64,000 nucleotides of DNA, from the NCBI RefSeq assembly GCF_015353075.1, contig NZ_CP064187.1:3229001-3293000 (forward strand), in the 5' to 3' direction. The notes below the pieces were generated by a model, which saw only the letters and a list, made by a program, of their open reading frames with translations, was not told the DNA's origin and searched no databases. Below, piece after piece: positions 50,257-57,912 of the stretch (its first letter is position 1; every line of letters starts with the position of its first letter). Position numbers and translations under genes: made by a program. This DNA comes from Rhizobium sp. 007. Its GTDB lineage: Bacteria; Pseudomonadota; Alphaproteobacteria; Rhizobiales; Rhizobiaceae.

Positions 50257-50279
50257 GCGGCGCCCCAACGGAGCGCCGC
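50257..50279. terminator. Bidirectional terminator between the symporter and hsp20
   Basis: A 7-bp stem (GCGGCGC / GCGCCGC) is preceded by a run of As and followed by TGTCTTTT. It can therefore end transcripts from both converging genes. Confidence 0.8.
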
Positions 50280-50308
50280 CTGTCTTTTCCTATCCTGGGA
50301 GGGATCGG

Positions 50309-50776
50309 TTAGTTGGCGACCTGAGCCTCGATAGCCTTCGGCGCGCTTACCGGCTCTGCGGCAATCGCGATCTTGCGTGGCTTCATGGCTTCGGGGATGC
50401 TGCGAAGTAGGTCGATATGAAGCAGGCCGTTCTTCAGCGAAGCGGCGGTCACCTCGACATGATCGGCAAGCTGGAAGCGGCGCTCGAAGGCGCGCTTGGC
50501 AATGCCGCGATAGAGGAACTCACTGCCCTCGGCGTTCTCTTCGCTCTTTACGCCCTTGACGGTCAGCGCGTGAGCTTGAGCCTCGATGGAGATTTCGCTT
50601 TCGTCGAAACCGGCAACGGCCATGGTGATGCGGTAGGTGTTCTCACCGGTGCGCTCGATATTGTAGGGCGGATAGGTATTGCCCTGATCCGGCTGAGCCA
50701 GGCTGTCGAGCATGGTGAAGAGACGGTCGAAACCGACGGTCGAACGATAGAGTGGAGAAAAGTCGACGTGACGCAT
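50309..50776 (-). CDS. Small heat-shock protein, Hsp20/IbpA type
   Basis: The 155-aa holdase chaperone has a short N-terminal arm (MRHVDFSPLYRSTVGFDRLF) and an alpha-crystallin domain (~residues 38-128). Domain landmarks are YPPYNIERTGENTYRITMAV, GFDESEISIEAQAHALTVKG, FLYRGIAKRAFERRFQLAD and LKNGLLHIDLLRSIPE. The LYRGIAKRAFER sequence is typical of class A rhizobial sHsps. AAGGAGG decides the start and lies inside a small hairpin that could respond to temperature. A possible heat-shock promoter lies about 105-133 bp upstream. Confidence 0.95.
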   Translation of the reverse strand: MRHVDFSPLYRSTVGFDRLFTMLDSLAQPDQGNTYPPYNIERTGENTYRITMAVAGFDESEISIEAQAHALTVKGVKSEENAEGSEFLYRGIAKRAFERRFQLADHVEVTAASLKNGLLHIDLLRSIPEAMKPRKIAIAAEPVSAPKAIEAQVAN

Positions 50777-50781
50777 GATGT

Positions 50782-50795
50782 CCTCCTTAAGGAAG
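50782..50795 (-). promoter_or_regulatory. Hairpin masking the hsp20 Shine-Dalgarno
   Basis: In the hsp20 mRNA, CUUCC and GGAGG pair around a UUAA tetraloop, with the GGAGG being the Shine-Dalgarno five bases before the AUG. One pair is G-U. Such weak masking is the principle of RNA thermometers, which are common on rhizobial small heat-shock genes, but the sequence is not the canonical ROSE motif. Confidence 0.4.
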
Positions 50796-50880
50796 CGACG
50801 TGTTGCGATAATGCCCCTGAAACCCCATATTCGGCAGCTTCGGGACGGTTCAGCGGACCCGTTTGGCACCCGCAGAATTC

Positions 50881-50909
50881 AGATGGTGATCGACTTTCCG
50901 CAGTTCAAG
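50881..50909 (-). promoter_or_regulatory. Candidate heat-shock (RpoH-type) promoter of hsp20
   Basis: On the minus strand, CTTGAA (50909-50904) is followed after 17 bp by CCATCT (50886-50881). This resembles alphaproteobacterial sigma-32 promoters. It would give a leader of roughly 100 nt. Confidence 0.35.
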
Positions 50910-51178
50910 ACCCTTTTGAAGCCCGGTGAACGGGGCATGAACGCGAGGTTCGGCATGCGTTCAGCAGCACCTCTGTAGAAGTAGTAACTGTCGGGTGATT
51001 AAACCGCCCGATGGCTGAAGTGCATCGTCCCTTCTTCTTCAGTCCGATTTACGGCCGGCGCCGGGCACCCCTCACATCGCCCCGCCGGTCTCTTTTTATT
51101 CGCTCCGCGCTTAACAGTTGATTTTCCGTCTCCGTGCATTATCCCCTAGACTCAAGGCGGCATCGAAAGCAGCGGCTC

Positions 51179-52153
51179 ATGGACAGCGTCCTTATTTCGA
51201 CACCTGACAATCCGGTCCCAGAAAACCGTACCGAAGGCTATTTCGAGACGCATGACGGCTGGAAGCTGCGCTATGCGGTGTTCCGCTCCGATGCCCCCGT
51301 TGCAAAAGGCACGGTCGTCATCCTGCAGGGACGCAACGAATACATTGAGAAATATTTCGAGACGATCGGCGATCTAACGGAGAAGGGCTACTGGGTTGCG
51401 ATCTTCGATCTTCGCGGCCAGGGCGGCTCGCCACGGCTGATCAAGAAACGACAGCATGGCCATGTGAGGCGCTTTTCCGATTACGAGCGAGACCTCGACA
51501 CCTTTCTGGAAAAGGTGGTGCTGCCCGACACCCGCCTGCCCTTCTACCTGCTCGGCCATTCGACCGGTGGCCTTATTGCGCTTTCGGCGGCCCCCTATCT
51601 TGCAACACGCATTGAACGCATGGTGCTTTCCGCGCCCTTCATCGGCCTGATCGGCCAGGCAGCGTCCGCATCGACCATCCGCCGCCTGGCCGCGACGGCT
51701 TGCTCGCTCGGATTTGGCTCGCTGCCATTGAGCCGCAAGCTACGGGAGCTTCCTTTCCAGGACAATCCGCTGACATCGGACGAGGTGCGTTTCGAGCGCA
51801 ACATTGCAATGATGAGGGATCATCCGGAACTGATGCTCGGCCCGCCGACCGCGCGCTGGGCCCATGAATCCTTCAAGGCGATCGACAAGGTACTCATGCC
51901 GAGCCACCTCTTTTCGATTACCATCCCGACGATCGTCATTGCCCCGACCCGCGACGGCGTCGTGCCCTATATCGCGCAGGAACGGCTTTCGCGCTATTTC
52001 CGCGCAGCCCAGCTCGTGCCCATCAATGGCGCGCGGCACGAGATTTTTCAGGAGCGCGACGCCTACCGCGCCGCAGCACTCGCCGCGTTCCATGCGTTTA
52101 TTCCAGGCAGTGACGCCGAGACCGCTGAAGAGGTCGAAGGATTCGGCGTCTAA
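51179..52153 (+). CDS. Lysophospholipase-like alpha/beta hydrolase
   Basis: The ~324-aa protein belongs to the Hydrolase_4/PldB branch. It has TVVILQGRNEYIEKYFETIG, FDLRGQGGSPRL, the nucleophile elbow LLGHSTGGLIALS, the acid in APTRDGVVPY and the His in INGARHEIFQERD. Family members cleave lysophospholipids or monoacylglycerols, usually at the membrane. The ATG at 51179 gives the family N-terminus. It converges on hisN with 12 bp between stops. Confidence 0.9.
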   Translation: MDSVLISTPDNPVPENRTEGYFETHDGWKLRYAVFRSDAPVAKGTVVILQGRNEYIEKYFETIGDLTEKGYWVAIFDLRGQGGSPRLIKKRQHGHVRRFSDYERDLDTFLEKVVLPDTRLPFYLLGHSTGGLIALSAAPYLATRIERMVLSAPFIGLIGQAASASTIRRLAATACSLGFGSLPLSRKLRELPFQDNPLTSDEVRFERNIAMMRDHPELMLGPPTARWAHESFKAIDKVLMPSHLFSITIPTIVIAPTRDGVVPYIAQERLSRYFRAAQLVPINGARHEIFQERDAYRAAALAAFHAFIPGSDAETAEEVEGFGV

Positions 52154-52165
52154 ACGGATGGCGAC

Positions 52166-52939
52166 TTAGCGCTGCAGGATCGCAAGTGCCTGGTCGTAAA
52201 CGGCATGGCTGCCGGCGGCGATGATCGAGCCACCGTTTTCGGGCCGCCCGCCGTCCCAGGTCGTGATGATGCCGCCCGCATTTTCGATCACCGGAATGAT
52301 CCCGCCGACATCGTAGGGCTTGAGGCCGTTTTCGATCACGAGATCGACATGGCCGGCCGCGAGAAGTGCGTAGGCATAGCAATCCGTGCCATAGCGGAAG
52401 AGCCGGACCTGGCGTTCGATCTCACGATATTTCTCCATTTCCAAGCCGGTGAAGAGATGCGGCGAAGTGGTGAAGAGGATCGCGTTCGAAAGCGTGCCGC
52501 AATCGCGTGTCTTCAAGCGCCGTTCGCCCTCCGGTCCGCAATAGATCGAGCCGTTCTCATCCGCGAAATAGCGCTCGCCGGTGAAGGGCTGCTCGATCAT
52601 GCCCATGATCGCCCGGCCGTTCTTCTGTAGCCCGATCAGCGTTCCCCATACCGGCACGCCGGAAATGAAGGCCCGCGTGCCGTCGATAGGATCGATGACC
52701 CAGACATAATCACGGTCCAGGCCAACATTGCCGTGTTCCTCGCCAAGAATGCCATGATTGGGAAAATGCTCTTCAATCAGTTTGCGGATTGCCGCTTCCG
52801 CTGCCCGATCGCCCTCGGTAACGGGATCAAAGCCACTCGAAAGCTTGTTCGTCACATCGAGGCCGGATCGGAATCGCGGCAGTGTCTCGGCCTTGGCGGC
52901 TTCCGCCAGGCGATTGAAGAACGAGCGGTCAGGAAGCAT
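52166..52939 (-). CDS. hisN: Histidinol-phosphatase of the inositol-monophosphatase family
   Basis: HisN removes phosphate from L-histidinol-phosphate in histidine synthesis in actinobacteria and many alphaproteobacteria. The 257-aa protein has the metal motifs of the IMPase fold: DPVTEGDRAAEAAIR, ILGEEHGNVG, the DPIDGTRAF block and the late LKPYDVGGIIPVIENAGG. The DPIDGTRAFI form and WGTLIGLQKNG fit the histidinol-phosphatase subgroup better than inositol or CysQ phosphatases. The start at 52939 excludes an unsupported 25-residue extension. Confidence 0.88.
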   Translation of the reverse strand: MLPDRSFFNRLAEAAKAETLPRFRSGLDVTNKLSSGFDPVTEGDRAAEAAIRKLIEEHFPNHGILGEEHGNVGLDRDYVWVIDPIDGTRAFISGVPVWGTLIGLQKNGRAIMGMIEQPFTGERYFADENGSIYCGPEGERRLKTRDCGTLSNAILFTTSPHLFTGLEMEKYREIERQVRLFRYGTDCYAYALLAAGHVDLVIENGLKPYDVGGIIPVIENAGGIITTWDGGRPENGGSIIAAGSHAVYDQALAILQR

Positions 52940-53057
52940 GGATGATCCGTTTTCTGGGCCGTGTGGCACGCATTTCTTAGCGGAGTTGCGTTCGAATGCA
53001 AATCTACGATGCATTTTCTCGATATCTGCCTAAAGATTTTGCATTGCAAAATAATGA

Positions 53058-53086
53058 TTGACAATTGTGCAGCGCAGCAGTAGCTT
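53058..53086 (+). promoter_or_regulatory. Candidate promoter of the mmgR-like sRNA
   Basis: TTGACA (53058-53063) is followed after 17 bp by TAGCTT (53081-53086). The -35 is perfect and the -10 poor. The spacing would start transcription near 53093, close to the expected sRNA 5' end. Confidence 0.45.
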
Positions 53087-53095
53087 CTTCATACA

Positions 53096-53172
53096 GTCTT
53101 CTGACTGTAAATACCCTCCTTGGGTGTTTCCTCCCTAGACTTAGCCGCGCTGAACAGCGCGGTTCTTTTTTG
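53096..53172 (+). ncRNA. mmgR: MmgR/suhB-family small RNA
   Basis: The segment has three successive elements. A first part contains CAGTCTTCTGACTG; a second has a CCCTCCTTGGG stem-loop followed by a TCCTCCCT single-stranded stretch. A terminator has a perfect stem CCGCGCTG / CAGCGCGG followed by TTCTTTTTT. Pyrimidine-rich CCTCC motifs and this layout match the alphaproteobacterial sRNA known as MmgR in Sinorhizobium meliloti (Rfam suhB, alpha-r8), which restrains polyhydroxybutyrate accumulation. The location, beside an IMPase-family gene and an N-formylglutamate amidohydrolase, also fits. The 5' end is estimated from the ~77-nt length of the known RNA. Confidence 0.82.
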
Positions 53173-53189
53173 AGCGACTGTCCGGGAGC

Positions 53190-54071
53190 TTATTCGGCAG
53201 CAAGCGCCGTATCGGTTGCAAACTGCTCCACGTAGCTGGCCATCTGCCGCATGAAGCCTGTGACGGCGTTGACGATCAGCGGAAAATCCGTGTGCTTTTC
53301 CAGTGTCACTTCGTCCACGTAGATCGCCCGATTCACCTCGATCTGCAGGGCGTGCAGCCCGCGCGCCGGCCGGCCGTAATGCTCGGTGATGAAGCCGCCG
53401 GCATAGGGCTTGTTGCGGATGGCGGTGAAACCCATCTCCTCGAGAATACTGATCGCCGTACGCGAAAGTTCGGCCGATGCGCTGGTACCATACCGGTCAC
53501 CGATGATGAAGTCGGGACGCGCATTGCTGCCTGCGACGCGGACATTGCCCGGCATCGAGTGGCAATCGATCAGCACGCCGAAGCCGAATTGCACGTGGGT
53601 GCGCGCAATCAGCCGGCGCAGCGCGGCGTGGTAGGGTTTGTAGATGCTCTCGACCCGATCGAGCCCTTCCTGCACCGGCAGCCGCCGGGCATAGATTTCC
53701 ATATTCTCGGCAACGATGCGCGGAATGGTGCCGAGCCCGCCTGCCACGCGCAGCGAATTGATGTTCGCATATGGCGGCAACAGGCCATCGAACATGCGCG
53801 GGTCGAGTTCGTAAGGTTCGCGGTTCACATCCAGATAGGCGCGCGGGAAATTGGCGAGAAGCAGGGGGGCGCCAAGCAGGCTGGCGGCTGAAAAGAGCTC
53901 ATCGACATAGTGATCCTCCGACCGGCGGATGGAGATGCCTTCGAGCCGCGACTGGGCGATAAATTCCGGTGGATAAATGCGGCCGCTGTGGGGAGAATTG
54001 TAAACGAAGGGAATGGTCTGCGACACGGGCTCACGGATCTCAAAAAGCTCGTACTCGCGAATTTCCGGCAC
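53190..54071 (-). CDS. N-formylglutamate amidohydrolase family protein (second copy)
   Basis: The 293-aa protein has PFVYNSPHSGRIYPPEFIAQ, RSEDHYVDELF, the metal-site FGVLIDCHSMPGN, FIIGDRYGTSA and EVNRAIYVDEVTLEK. These are the order and spacing of the N-formylglutamate amidohydrolase family. The start is taken as GTG at 54071, with GAGGGAAAAAG just upstream and the usual PEIREYELFEI N-terminus; a GTG at 54095 is in frame but less likely. It is not close in sequence to the copy at 15008, so the two probably differ in substrate. The mmgR-like sRNA ends 18 bp beyond its stop on the opposite strand. Confidence 0.9.
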   Translation of the reverse strand: MPEIREYELFEIREPVSQTIPFVYNSPHSGRIYPPEFIAQSRLEGISIRRSEDHYVDELFSAASLLGAPLLLANFPRAYLDVNREPYELDPRMFDGLLPPYANINSLRVAGGLGTIPRIVAENMEIYARRLPVQEGLDRVESIYKPYHAALRRLIARTHVQFGFGVLIDCHSMPGNVRVAGSNARPDFIIGDRYGTSASAELSRTAISILEEMGFTAIRNKPYAGGFITEHYGRPARGLHALQIEVNRAIYVDEVTLEKHTDFPLIVNAVTGFMRQMASYVEQFATDTALAAE

Positions 54072-54261
54072 CTTTTTCCCTCTTAACCATGTCACAGGAC
54101 GGCTGCTGCGCCCATGTTGCCAGTTGCCTCACTGCAAGTCCATACTATGTAGCGGGGATGACAGCCTTGGGCAGGCAATTCACCGGTTGTTTACTGGCTA
54201 AAGTCTAGTGTAAATAGCTGGCGCCTCCCACCAAAAACCTATTCACCAATCGGTCTGGATA

Positions 54262-54624
54262 ATGACTCAGAAGATACTGCTCGCTGAAGACGACAACGAC
54301 ATGCGCCGCTTTCTGGTAAAGGCGCTCGAAAAGGCCGGTTACAAGGTTCTTTCCTACGATAACGGCGCAAGCGCCTATGACAGGCTCCGGGAAGAGCCCT
54401 TCTCCCTGCTCCTGACCGATATCGTCATGCCGGAAATGGATGGCATCGAGCTCGCACGCCGTGCGACCGAGCTCGACCCGGACCTCAAGGTCATGTTCAT
54501 CACCGGTTTTGCGGCCGTTGCACTGAACCCTGATTCGAAGGCGCCGAAGGATGCAAAGGTGCTTTCCAAGCCTTTCCATCTTCGCGATCTCGTCGATGAA
54601 GTGAACAAAATGCTTGCCGCATAA
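54262..54624 (+). CDS. cpdR: CpdR-type single-domain response regulator
   Basis: The 120-aa protein is a lone receiver domain. It has the acidic pocket ILLAEDDNDM, phospho-acceptor D53 in LLLTDIVMPEMDGIEL, and the distinctive VMFITGFAAVALNPDSKAPK then VLSKPFHLRDLV. It follows the Caulobacter CpdR sequence nearly throughout. CpdR is controlled by the CckA-ChpT phosphorelay; unphosphorylated, it primes ClpXP for substrates in the CtrA cell-cycle pathway, and in Sinorhizobium a CpdR is needed for bacteroid development. It is monocistronic, 85 bp upstream of tRNA-Val. Confidence 0.93.
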   Translation: MTQKILLAEDDNDMRRFLVKALEKAGYKVLSYDNGASAYDRLREEPFSLLLTDIVMPEMDGIELARRATELDPDLKVMFITGFAAVALNPDSKAPKDAKVLSKPFHLRDLVDEVNKMLAA

Positions 54625-54708
54625 GGCTTGCGGGCGGCGGGTCACAAAACTTCAAAAAAGCCTATTGACGGCTCCCAAGGTTTTGTGATCTATGCGCCGC
54701 CATCGGAT

Positions 54709-54783
<75 letters not shown>

Positions 54784-54930
54784 TTCGATCCTCTTGAATT
54801 ACAGAGGACTTCGTCAAACCGCTGATTGACGAGTTATCTTCCAGGACGTGAGCAGTCGTGCGTTACGACGCAACACTGCGCCCTTGCCCAACACGGCTCA
54901 CACAAGCCAGCCAAAACCCCATCAAATACT

Positions 54931-55065
54931 TTACTTCGTAAGCGTGGCGTCTTCAGATAGAGTTGCTGCGGTTTGCAAGTTCGGCGTCTCAGGGATTGCT
55001 GCGATGAAAAACATCGTGAACGCATAAACTGAGAACAACGTCAGCACCGCGGTCAATCGAATCAT
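54931..55065 (-). CDS. Small membrane protein, 44 aa
   Basis: The product begins MIRLTAVLTLFSVYAFTMFF, one hydrophobic span, and ends with a Thr/Ala/Glu-rich tail (TPNLQTAATLSEDATLTK). AAGGAGATACTGA directly precedes the ATG, a strong Shine-Dalgarno at good spacing. It is isolated between tRNA-Val and a small plus-strand gene. I do not recognise a family. Confidence 0.62.
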   Translation of the reverse strand: MIRLTAVLTLFSVYAFTMFFIAAIPETPNLQTAATLSEDATLTK

Positions 55066-55380
55066 TCAGTATCTCCTTATTCACACGGACAGCTTGACCC
55101 ATATCGGGGTTTTCCAAAACCGTTTTCTGAACGGGAGATGAACAAAAACTTGTGACGGGGCATTTTAACGATATTTTTACAACACATTTTGGAGAGTCTC
55201 TCCTTTTCCCGCGGGTGCTTATAAGCCGGAAGAAGGAGGGTTTTTGATCGCGAAGGAGGTATTGCTCCATTCGAGCTAATCCTGTGAATAGCGGGAATCG
55301 ACGCCGGCGGGCTGGACATTAGCAAAGAGAAATGTTTGCTTGGGAAGGCTGGCTGAGGGGCCGGCGGTTGGGGGCAAGCG
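55066..55380. other. Intergenic region upstream of two divergent small genes
   Basis: This 315-bp stretch between the 44-aa membrane protein and the 65-aa protein contains no convincing gene. It has AT-rich parts around 55155-55190, which may hold promoters, and several GGAGG-like runs with no suitable start codon behind them. Confidence 0.45.
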
Positions 55381-55578
55381 ATGAATATCGAAGAACTGCT
55401 CGACATGCAGGAGCGCGGAATACGCGACCGGATCCTCGGCTACGCTTTAAGCGACAATCCCATGTCGCGACCGGAATTGATGCCGATCCGTGATGCTTGG
55501 GAGCTTGAAGTCTGGTACGCCCGCTACGAGGCATGGCGCTTCGGTTGGGCCGTCGAGGACGCCAGCCGGTGCCACTGA
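55381..55578 (+). CDS. Small protein resembling the ribosome-modulation-factor/CrpP group
   Basis: The 65-aa protein contains RGIRDRILGYALSDNPMSRP and DAWELEVWYARYEAWRFGWA. The pattern of a small helix, an NP-x-x-x-x-P turn, and a Trp-rich helix ending in GW recalls the RMF/CrpP-like families, where small proteins bind ribosomes or other targets. The match is a pattern only; I would not rely on the function. TTGGGGGCAAGCG precedes the ATG. A strong terminator follows at 55662. Confidence 0.6.
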   Translation: MNIEELLDMQERGIRDRILGYALSDNPMSRPELMPIRDAWELEVWYARYEAWRFGWAVEDASRCH

Positions 55579-55661
55579 GCGTTTGAATGGGCGAAGGCCC
55601 CGCGCAAGCAAGAGGTAAGATACAGAGGCCGGCCGTCGCTGTTGACGGCCACGCTTCCCAG

Positions 55662-55696
55662 AACGGGCCGCTATCCCTGCAGCGGCCCGTTTTCTT
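55662..55696 (+). terminator. Rho-independent terminator after the 65-aa gene
   Basis: A perfect 11-bp stem (AACGGGCCGCT / AGCGGCCCGTT) with an 8-nt loop runs into TTTTCTTTG. Confidence 0.9.
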
Positions 55697-55771
55697 TGAG
55701 CGCGGCAAATTTCGGACACAGAAACATGCGACCCCCGTCCGGTAAACCAGCATGACAGGATTCCTGAACAG

Positions 55772-56248
55772 ATGAGACTGACAGTGATTGCAGCTGCGGC
55801 GCTTTCCGCCGCAGCTTTCGCCTCCGGCGCCAACGCCGCCTCCCAGAACTTTCCAGGCGCCGGCGTTTCGACCCTTACAGGCAAATGCGCAAAGCTCGTC
55901 GTTGGCAACGTGGATGCAACGAAGGGGTGCAAGGGCGAACTCGCCAGCGTGGGACTGCCGAACGGCCAGGTGACCTTCATCTTCACCTCAGGCGGGAAGA
56001 TGCTTGGCTTCCAGGGCGATGGCACCGCGATCAAGCCGGCATCTAATGGCAATGCCAGGATTCCGCTCAAGATGGTGACAACCGGCGTCGGCGAGAAGAT
56101 GACGGGCCAGGTCAAGGTGGCAGGCACCTGCACATTCGGCAACCCTTACGGCGGCAAGCCGGTCGTGATCGAATGCTCCGCGGAAAGCAAGGATACGGCC
56201 TTTACCGGCAGTTTCCGCACCAGCGGTAAGGCTCCGAAGCAGAAATAG
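55772..56248 (+). CDS. Exported protein of unknown function
   Basis: The 158-aa product has a signal peptide (MRLTVIAAAALSAAAFASGANAA). The small beta-rich mature domain has four cysteines (GKCAKLVVG, GCKGELASV, GTCTFGNPYGG, IECSAES), likely in two disulfides, which fits a periplasmic location. I do not recognise the family. It is convergent with the nuclease-like gene, three bases between stops. Confidence 0.75.
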   Translation: MRLTVIAAAALSAAAFASGANAASQNFPGAGVSTLTGKCAKLVVGNVDATKGCKGELASVGLPNGQVTFIFTSGGKMLGFQGDGTAIKPASNGNARIPLKMVTTGVGEKMTGQVKVAGTCTFGNPYGGKPVVIECSAESKDTAFTGSFRTSGKAPKQK

Positions 56249-56251
56249 ACC

Positions 56252-56950
56252 TCAGGCGCACCACCCACCGGCGGCGCCAGGCTTGCGGGCAAGACCCTCG
56301 GTAATCAGTTGAGTGCCCAAGGAGCGGCCGCCGCGCGAAATCACGTGCGGCGCACCGGAACTGGCAGGCTTGCCGGCAGCGTTCATGATGAAGGGCCCGG
56401 CATTCAGAAATTTGAGCAGCCTCGATTTTGCGGCAAAGCCGATCCTCCGCTCGCCTTCGCAACGCGCGGCGCCGACATCGGGCACTACCATGTCCGCGAC
56501 CAGGATCTTCTCGCCCTTGTACCAGAATATCCCACCGTCTCCGACGCAGTTCATATGCTCCCCCTGCCCACAATAGCCGAAGGCGGCGCGCGCGTTTTGC
56601 GGGCCGGCGGGTGAGGTCGCCGTTGAGGAGAGCTTCACAGGCTGCGCGGCAGGAACAGGAACGGCTTCGGGCGGCACGGGACGCTGCGGCTGCGAAGCAA
56701 TGGCCTGCCTCGGCGCGCTCTTGGCGACAGCCGCTTTCGGCGAATCCGCCTTGATTGCAGCGGTAATCGCGGCTGTGTCCGGCGCCCGTGAGGCAAGAAT
56801 CGGGCGCACGCTCTTCCAGTTGTCGTAAAGCGCGATACTGCCTACGGCAACGACACCGGCGAAGAGCCAGGGCAAGGCTCCACCATGGCCCCTGCCCTTC
56901 GATTTTGCGGATGATTTGCGGCGGCGGCCGCGAGTTGCAGTTCTAGCCAT
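56252..56950 (-). CDS. Membrane-anchored thermonuclease-like protein with degenerate active site
   Basis: The 232-aa product has a basic N-terminus (RTATRGRRRKSSAKSKGRG), one membrane span (LPWLFAGVVAVGSIALY), an Ala/Pro linker and a C-terminal SNase-like domain (~residues 135-230). The domain framework is clear: FWYKGEKILVADMVVPDVGA, RCEGERRIGFAAKSRLLKFL, GGRSLGTQLITEGLARK. The catalytic positions of staphylococcal nuclease look replaced: GDT-like is GGI, the first active Arg is Leu, and the D-x-x-x-E-T-like motif is missing. It may bind rather than cut nucleic acid. The start at 56950 is preferred over one 30 codons upstream. Confidence 0.75.
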   Translation of the reverse strand: MARTATRGRRRKSSAKSKGRGHGGALPWLFAGVVAVGSIALYDNWKSVRPILASRAPDTAAITAAIKADSPKAAVAKSAPRQAIASQPQRPVPPEAVPVPAAQPVKLSSTATSPAGPQNARAAFGYCGQGEHMNCVGDGGIFWYKGEKILVADMVVPDVGAARCEGERRIGFAAKSRLLKFLNAGPFIMNAAGKPASSGAPHVISRGGRSLGTQLITEGLARKPGAAGGWCA

Positions 56951-57099
56951 CTGGTCCGAATCCCGTGATGGGCCGATTATCGCCTCCCAATCCTTTCCGA
57001 AAGGTTGGCATGGAGCCGCAACGTCGAAGCGGACGAACAAAGAGCCACAGAAGACGTTAGCCCCGCGAAGAAATGTTCACCGAAGGGAGCGCCTTTTCC

Positions 57100-57618
57100 A
57101 TGGATATCGTTTTTGCCGACATTTTCCCTGAATCCCGTATTCATTACCCGGTGATCTTTGCCCGGCTCATCGGCGCGATTGTGCTGGGCGGCATCATCGG
57201 CTTCGAACGCGAGGCGCAAAACCATGCAGCGGGTCTGCGGACCCATATTCTGGTGAGTCTTGCGGCAGCGCTTTTCGGCATCATTTCCATCGAATCCGTG
57301 CATATGCCGGGCTTTGCCAACGATCAGCAGGTCCGCATCGACCCGCTGCGCGTCATCGAGGCCGTGACGGCGGGCGTCGCGTTTCTGGCCGCGGGCATGA
57401 TCGTCTTTTCCAGAGGCAGGGTGAAGGGCCTGACGACGGGAGCAGGCATGTGGCTCTCAGGCGCGATCGGCCTTGCCATGGGCTTCGGCTATTGGCCGGT
57501 TGCCTTCTTCGCGACGGCGGCAGCAGTCTGCGTGCTCTTTGCTCTGGGTAAGATGGAGCAGCGCCTGGAGCGGAATTCCGGAAAGCAGCCGCCACCCGAA
57601 GACGATGCCGACTCATAA
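57100..57618 (+). CDS. MgtC/SapB-family inner-membrane protein
   Basis: The 172-aa protein has about five membrane segments and the MgtC N-terminal signature LIGAIVLGGIIGFEREAQNH. AGLRTHILVSLAAALFGIIS and RVIEAVTAGVAFLAAGMIVF follow, then GLTTGAGMWLSGAIGLAMGFGYW. It lacks the C-terminal soluble domain of virulence MgtC, so it is the short SapB/YhiD type. Roles in magnesium-limited growth or membrane energetics are known for relatives. ATG codons at 57073 and 57100 are both possible starts. Confidence 0.9.
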   Translation: MDIVFADIFPESRIHYPVIFARLIGAIVLGGIIGFEREAQNHAAGLRTHILVSLAAALFGIISIESVHMPGFANDQQVRIDPLRVIEAVTAGVAFLAAGMIVFSRGRVKGLTTGAGMWLSGAIGLAMGFGYWPVAFFATAAAVCVLFALGKMEQRLERNSGKQPPPEDDADS

Positions 57619-57640
57619 AAAACGCCCGGTATGCCGGGCG
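57617..57640 (-). terminator. Rho-independent terminator of the 60-aa gene
   Basis: On the minus strand a perfect 7-bp stem (CGCCCGG / CCGGGCG, CATA loop) is followed by six Ts, 19 bp beyond the stop at 57659. Confidence 0.88.
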
Positions 57641-57658
57641 CGCTATCGGCGATGAGAA

Positions 57659-57841
57659 TTAGCCAGTCTTCCCTCTTGAACTGTCCTTGTCTCCAGGCGC
57701 GCTCGTTTCGCCATGAGCAATAATTCCGGATGCCGTTTCGCGCTTCTGGATATCAATGCCGTTCTCGGAGGCCTCTTTGAGGGCCTGCCACTCGTTTTCG
57801 TGTTTCAGATAGATGTCCTGCGGCACGAGATCAGTCGTCAT
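57659..57841 (-). CDS. Small hydrophilic protein of unknown function, 60 aa
   Basis: The product begins MTTDLVPQDIYLKHENEWQA and is charged and helix-prone in its first half, with a polar tail (GETSAPGDKDSSRG). GAGGACTCC precedes the ATG, and a strong terminator follows, so it looks like a genuine gene. A longer frame runs upstream but lacks a ribosome-binding site and overlaps the next gene. No family recognised. Confidence 0.6.
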   Translation of the reverse strand: MTTDLVPQDIYLKHENEWQALKEASENGIDIQKRETASGIIAHGETSAPGDKDSSRGKTG

Positions 57842-57912
57842 GGAGTCCTCACATCTTTGTCCGGGCCTTAAATGCAAAAGCCCCGACGTCGGTTCCCGCG
57901 CCGCCTGAAAAA

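Larger units (their letters stand above)
50777..51178. other. Divergent intergenic region between hsp20 and hydrolase gene
   Basis: The left part is the hsp20 leader and promoter. The rest (about 50910-51178) shows no convincing gene. A 31-codon plus-strand frame starting at 50882-50884 has no Shine-Dalgarno and overlaps the likely hsp20 promoter, so it was not accepted. Confidence 0.5.

Noticed and set aside
50777..50880. Canonical ROSE thermometer in the hsp20 leader
   Set aside because: The conserved UUGCU segment opposite the Shine-Dalgarno is absent; only a short alternative hairpin is present.
50882..50978. A 31-codon plus-strand frame beginning MVIDFPQF upstream of hsp20
   Set aside because: It has no Shine-Dalgarno and coincides with the candidate hsp20 promoter.
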